Positions 62,201 through 64,000 of a DNA stretch of 64,000 nucleotides are shown piece after piece. The DNA lies in contig CAYVAT010000005.1 in the NCBI GenBank assembly GCA_964449165.1, positions 62,001 through 126,000 on the forward strand, given 5' to 3'. The position numbers and the translations under genes are program-made. The stretch is from CAYSCW01 sp964449165. Its GTDB lineage: Bacteria > Acidobacteriota > Aminicenantia > Aminicenantales > Aminicenantaceae. Under the pieces are notes generated by a model, which was not told the origin of the DNA, did not search any database, and worked only from the letters and a program-made list of their open reading frames with translations. The number at the start of each line of letters is the position of its first letter. Position 1 is the first letter of the stretch.

Positions 62201-62526
62201 AAGCGGCCAGGGACCTTGAGGAAAAGCTGAAAGAGTTGTCAGAAACATTAAATCCGACTCCGCCAAAACAGGGAATAGCAGACCGATCAGCAGGGCTGAG
62301 AAGCCAGGTCATGAGGGCTGTAATGATGATAGTGAGAGCGGGAAATGAGCCAATCGGCCAGGCAGCTACAGTGAAGTATGAAAAAGTCAAGGTCGAGGCC
62401 GAGACTTTCCTGAAAAGACTAAATGATTTTTACCAGACCGATATCGAAAATTTTAAGAAATTGCTGAAGGAATCCGGTTTTTCTTTATTTAAGCCTTTCA
62501 AGCCTTTGAAGCTGGAAGACAGATAA
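59269..62526 (+). CDS. Large secreted BNR/sortilin-like beta-propeller protein
   Basis: 1085 residues. A signal peptide (about 1-25) leads to two BNR-type propellers (about 30-720). Many Asp-box-like repeats S-x-D-x-G-x-T-W are visible: KSVDGGLTWAPIF, LTVDGGKSWKSL, KTEDGGKTWKRIL, ITVNGGEEWKRL, QSSDGGFTWQIV, QDKGRTWEII, VTHDFGKTWKSLA, VSFNGGKNWMKW. The C-terminal third has an Arg/Met-rich stretch (about 800-835), a beta-sandwich (about 845-920, VPITVEDSQGRTIRTLKG) and a coiled coil (about 925-1060). This is the VPS10/BNR 'glycosyl hydrolase' group common in Acidobacteriota and Bacteroidota; most lack proven activity. AAGGAGG ribosome site. Confidence 0.88.
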   Translation: MRHLKIKVFIFFFVFLFVFGQASFADIDSKLFTGLKARSIGPANMSGRIGAIDAVASNPNIIYVGAATGGLWKSVDGGLTWAPIFDKQPVSSIGAIAINQSNPNIVWVGTGEAAVRNSVGVGRGVYLTVDGGKSWKSLGLEKSEKISKIILHPDNADIAYVGALGTTWGENSERGVYKTEDGGKTWKRILFVDEKTGVADMAMDPKNPNKIIAAMWEHRRWPWFFKSGGPGSGLYITVNGGEEWKRLTDKDGLPKGELGRIGIDFSTNRPNIVYALVEAKKNVLLQSSDGGFTWQIVNNQSDVSNRPFYYQRIWVNPVNENILYMLHSRMMISEDGGKTFRSLASFGQSHSDYHAAWIHPDGDMMIVGNDGGVVISYNRGMNWRFVENLPIGQFYHVSFDMEIPYNVYGGLQDNGSWMGPAFGLKERAISSYLWKTVGGGDGFDTEPDPEKPGAGYGMSQGGNLYYFDTSTGLSRSIVPTESDVKHRYNWNAGFAVDPFKPATIYLGSQFVHRSQDKGRTWEIISPDLTTNDPEKQEQAESGGLTLDVTNAENHTTIMCIAPSPVQEGVIWVGTDDGNVQLTQDGGKNWQLVSRELTSGKKGKVPPATWIPHVEASKFDAATAYVVFDDHRRSNWTPYVYVTHDFGKTWKSLATPEIDGFAHVIEEDTVNKNLLFLGTEFGLYVSFNGGKNWMKWTNGLPTVPVRDLAVHPRENDLIIGTHGRSIYIIDDISPLREISEDLIKKKLHLFKVQDAYQYQQGRLSSYLSPGDTAFAGENKEAGACITYYLIPVEHKEKEPESEQRDEMRQRMAERMRQMGRMAPSRPGEMPRPTSSRVPITVEDSQGRTIRTLKGTEIKGINRIFWDFREQPPQAADSRESRGFGFRMRGGLTVLPGEYVVKIKYDGQEVSQAFTVKSDPRFEVDMDVLKANYEMGKKAQQLSTAITEAGNRVEETKKAIRTVIEAARANRTPETKDLVKAARDLEEKLKELSETLNPTPPKQGIADRSAGLRSQVMRAVMMIVRAGNEPIGQAATVKYEKVKVEAETFLKRLNDFYQTDIENFKKLLKESGFSLFKPFKPLKLEDR

Positions 62527-62572
62527 GGAATAGACTTTTCTCTTTGGCTTGAAGAGTGCTTCTGGGCATAAA

Positions 62573-64000
62573 TTAAATTCTTGTGTTTTTAAAGCCGAGG
62601 ATGGACTTTACCTTGGTAGTCACAGAATCCGATATGGAATAAAAAGTGGGAAGAAAGATAAGAGTGAAAAAGGTGGATGTGGTCAGCCCGCCGATGATGG
62701 CCACGGATATGGGCGCCCACATCTGTGCTCTCCGCCCCGCCGCCTGGAAGAGCTGGGGCAGCAGGAAGGGGAGAGCCAGCGGCAGGACGCCGAAAATGGT
62801 GGTTATGGCTGTCATGATAATCGGGCGCATCCGGTCTTTGCCTCCCTGCACGATGGCCTCGCTCTTTCCCATCCCGGATTTTCGCAGAGTCCGGATATGA
62901 TCGATGAGGATGATTCCATTGTTAACAACAATACCGAACAGCACTAAGAGTCCAAGATAGGAAGTTGTATTCAGAGTGATATTCGTGAGGGTGAAAATGA
63001 TGGCCACTCCGAACAATGCCAGCGGCACGGTCAGAAGGATGGTGAAAGGATGCATGAACGATTCGAAAAGCGAGGCCATGATGATATAGATAAAAATAAT
63101 AGCGAGAATGATCGCCAAATTGGATTCACCTTGAGATTCCTGAAAACGCCTCCACCCTGATCCCAGGCTCCAGGCGTAGCCTTCAGGGAATCGGATGGTA
63201 TTCATGACCTTGCGTATGTCCTCGGATATGGCCATCATCCCCTGGGATTTTGTGTTGATCCGGATGATCAATTTGGATTTTTTGTTCTCCTTACGGATGG
63301 AGGTTGATCCCATCCGGTAAGAGAAGGTAGAAACAGCAGAGATGGGAATCCGTGTGGATTGGGTCGGCAGGCTGATGTTCCGCAAGTCTTTTTCGCTGAA
63401 TCCGCCCTCTCCTTGGATCTTGAGGATGATATCGATCTCGCGGTTTTCAGTCTTAAACTTGCCTATGGGACGTTCGGAAATAGATGAGGAGATGGTCCGT
63501 GCCACCATACGGCTGCTCACCCCTGAACTTTCCGCTTTCTGGCGGTCGACCTGGACCATGAGCTGTGTGTCTCCGCCCTCTAAGTCACTGGTTATATCCT
63601 CCACATTCTTGATCGGCTTGAGTTTTTCTATGACCGTGGGAGCAAGCTCGGTCAATTTGGTGTAGTCCAGCCCGATAAGCTCCACTGAGATACCATGGAA
63701 ATGCCCTCCCCGGCCGAAGCGTTGGGCGTATTCATACTCGATCCCGGCCCGTCTGGGCAGCAGCTCCTTGAGTTTTTCCTTGATCTCGATTACTGAAGGC
63801 CCTTCTTCTTCTAGCGCCAGCTCTAGCGATCCGCGAAAGCGTCCTTGCCGCAAATACCTTGTGCCGAAATCTGTTGTCAGATGTTTGATGGCCAATTCTT
63901 CCTTCCGCTGAAGTAGAATCTCTTCAAAGTGCTTAAAGAGAGACTTCATTTCTTCCAGAGTAAAGGCGCGCGGCATGTAGACGGAGAGATCGATTTCCCG
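62573..64000 (-). CDS. RND efflux pump inner-membrane subunit, C-terminal part (AcrB/HAE1-like)
   Basis: The gene runs off the right edge: the frame is open to base 64000, and about 475 residues are visible. A porter-domain half (about 8-240 of the fragment) is followed by the last six membrane helices, with IYIIMASLFESFMHPFTILLTVPLALFGVAIIF, FGIVVNNGIILIDHIRTLRKSG, GGKDRMRPIIMTAITTIFGVLPLALP and TLIFLPTFYSISD. These are characteristic of RND transporters that export drugs, lipids or metals. VDR-type motifs IDLSVYMPRAFTLEEM show the fragment begins mid-protein. The C-terminal tail is short and basic. It converges with the BNR propeller gene. Confidence 0.93.
   Translation of the reverse strand, partial: REIDLSVYMPRAFTLEEMKSLFKHFEEILLQRKEELAIKHLTTDFGTRYLRQGRFRGSLELALEEEGPSVIEIKEKLKELLPRRAGIEYEYAQRFGRGGHFHGISVELIGLDYTKLTELAPTVIEKLKPIKNVEDITSDLEGGDTQLMVQVDRQKAESSGVSSRMVARTISSSISERPIGKFKTENREIDIILKIQGEGGFSEKDLRNISLPTQSTRIPISAVSTFSYRMGSTSIRKENKKSKLIIRINTKSQGMMAISEDIRKVMNTIRFPEGYAWSLGSGWRRFQESQGESNLAIILAIIFIYIIMASLFESFMHPFTILLTVPLALFGVAIIFTLTNITLNTTSYLGLLVLFGIVVNNGIILIDHIRTLRKSGMGKSEAIVQGGKDRMRPIIMTAITTIFGVLPLALPFLLPQLFQAAGRRAQMWAPISVAIIGGLTTSTFFTLIFLPTFYSISDSVTTKVKSILGFKNTRI

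Noticed and set aside
1..64000. tRNA, rRNA, CRISPR arrays, intact transposases, phage genes
   Set aside because: Looked for in the gaps between genes on both strands; none was recognised.

Overview
The window is one contiguous stretch of bacterial chromosome with moderate-to-low GC. It is densely coding and shows no tRNA, rRNA, CRISPR array or intact insertion sequence. A complete Tol-Pal system, TonB-type proteins, an RND pump and many lipoproteins point to a Gram-negative (diderm) cell. A GWxTD-domain protein, a tricorn-like protease, a DUF5916-type barrel protein, a BNR/sortilin-like propeller protein, S9 and S15 peptidases and two ECF sigma operons are together typical of Acidobacteriota-like lineages, Candidatus Aminicenantes in particular. 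That assignment is inference from gene content; no marker gene is present to prove it.

Layout. 1-1274: end of a PTS enzyme I gene and a convergent cupin. 1411-6637 (minus): tolQ-tolR-tolA/tonB-tolB, then pal-cpoB-ssb with its own promoter. 6831-8852: KtrB/KtrA potassium uptake, divergent from tol. 9150-14440: an aminotransferase, a toast-rack lipoprotein, and a GWxTD protein overlapping a LolA-like secreted protein. 14815-19609: two tandem paralogous amino-acid permeases fused to universal-stress domains, followed by an amidohydrolase remnant. 19956-24465: a secreted esterase with a CBM9-like domain, a TonB protein and a secreted partner. 24688-26671: a BlaI/BlaR1 pair behind two perfect operators. 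27170-32308: an epimerase, a prolyl oligopeptidase, a zinc-ribbon membrane protein and ECF operon 1. 32396-39526: tricorn protease, DUF5916 protein and a class V aminotransferase. 39725-44580: a methyltransferase, an NTT-type carrier and ECF operon 2. 44817-47546: a CNNM/CorC protein whose whole module is duplicated in one chain. 47798-52904: a Cys-rich precursor reminiscent of halocin C8, a gluzincin metalloprotease, an S15-family hydrolase and two unknowns. 53182-64000: a near-perfect sigma-54 promoter, a TPR lipoprotein, a PA14-containing GH31 glycosidase, secreted proteins, a large BNR propeller protein and an RND pump fragment.

How it fits together. The cell appears to be a peptide and glycan scavenger: several large secreted or lipid-anchored hydrolases, amino-acid permeases, TonB energisers and envelope-maintenance genes. 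Regulation is unusually readable. Both ECF operons have AAC-N16-CGT promoters upstream, blaI has two 16-bp dyads placed 20 bp apart over its own promoter, and several genes have clear TTGACA-type promoters. The best candidate for something undescribed is the 47.7-51.8 kb locus: a strong promoter, a secreted protein with no cysteine in its first 255 residues and nine in its last 90, and two adjacent membrane or secreted peptidases.
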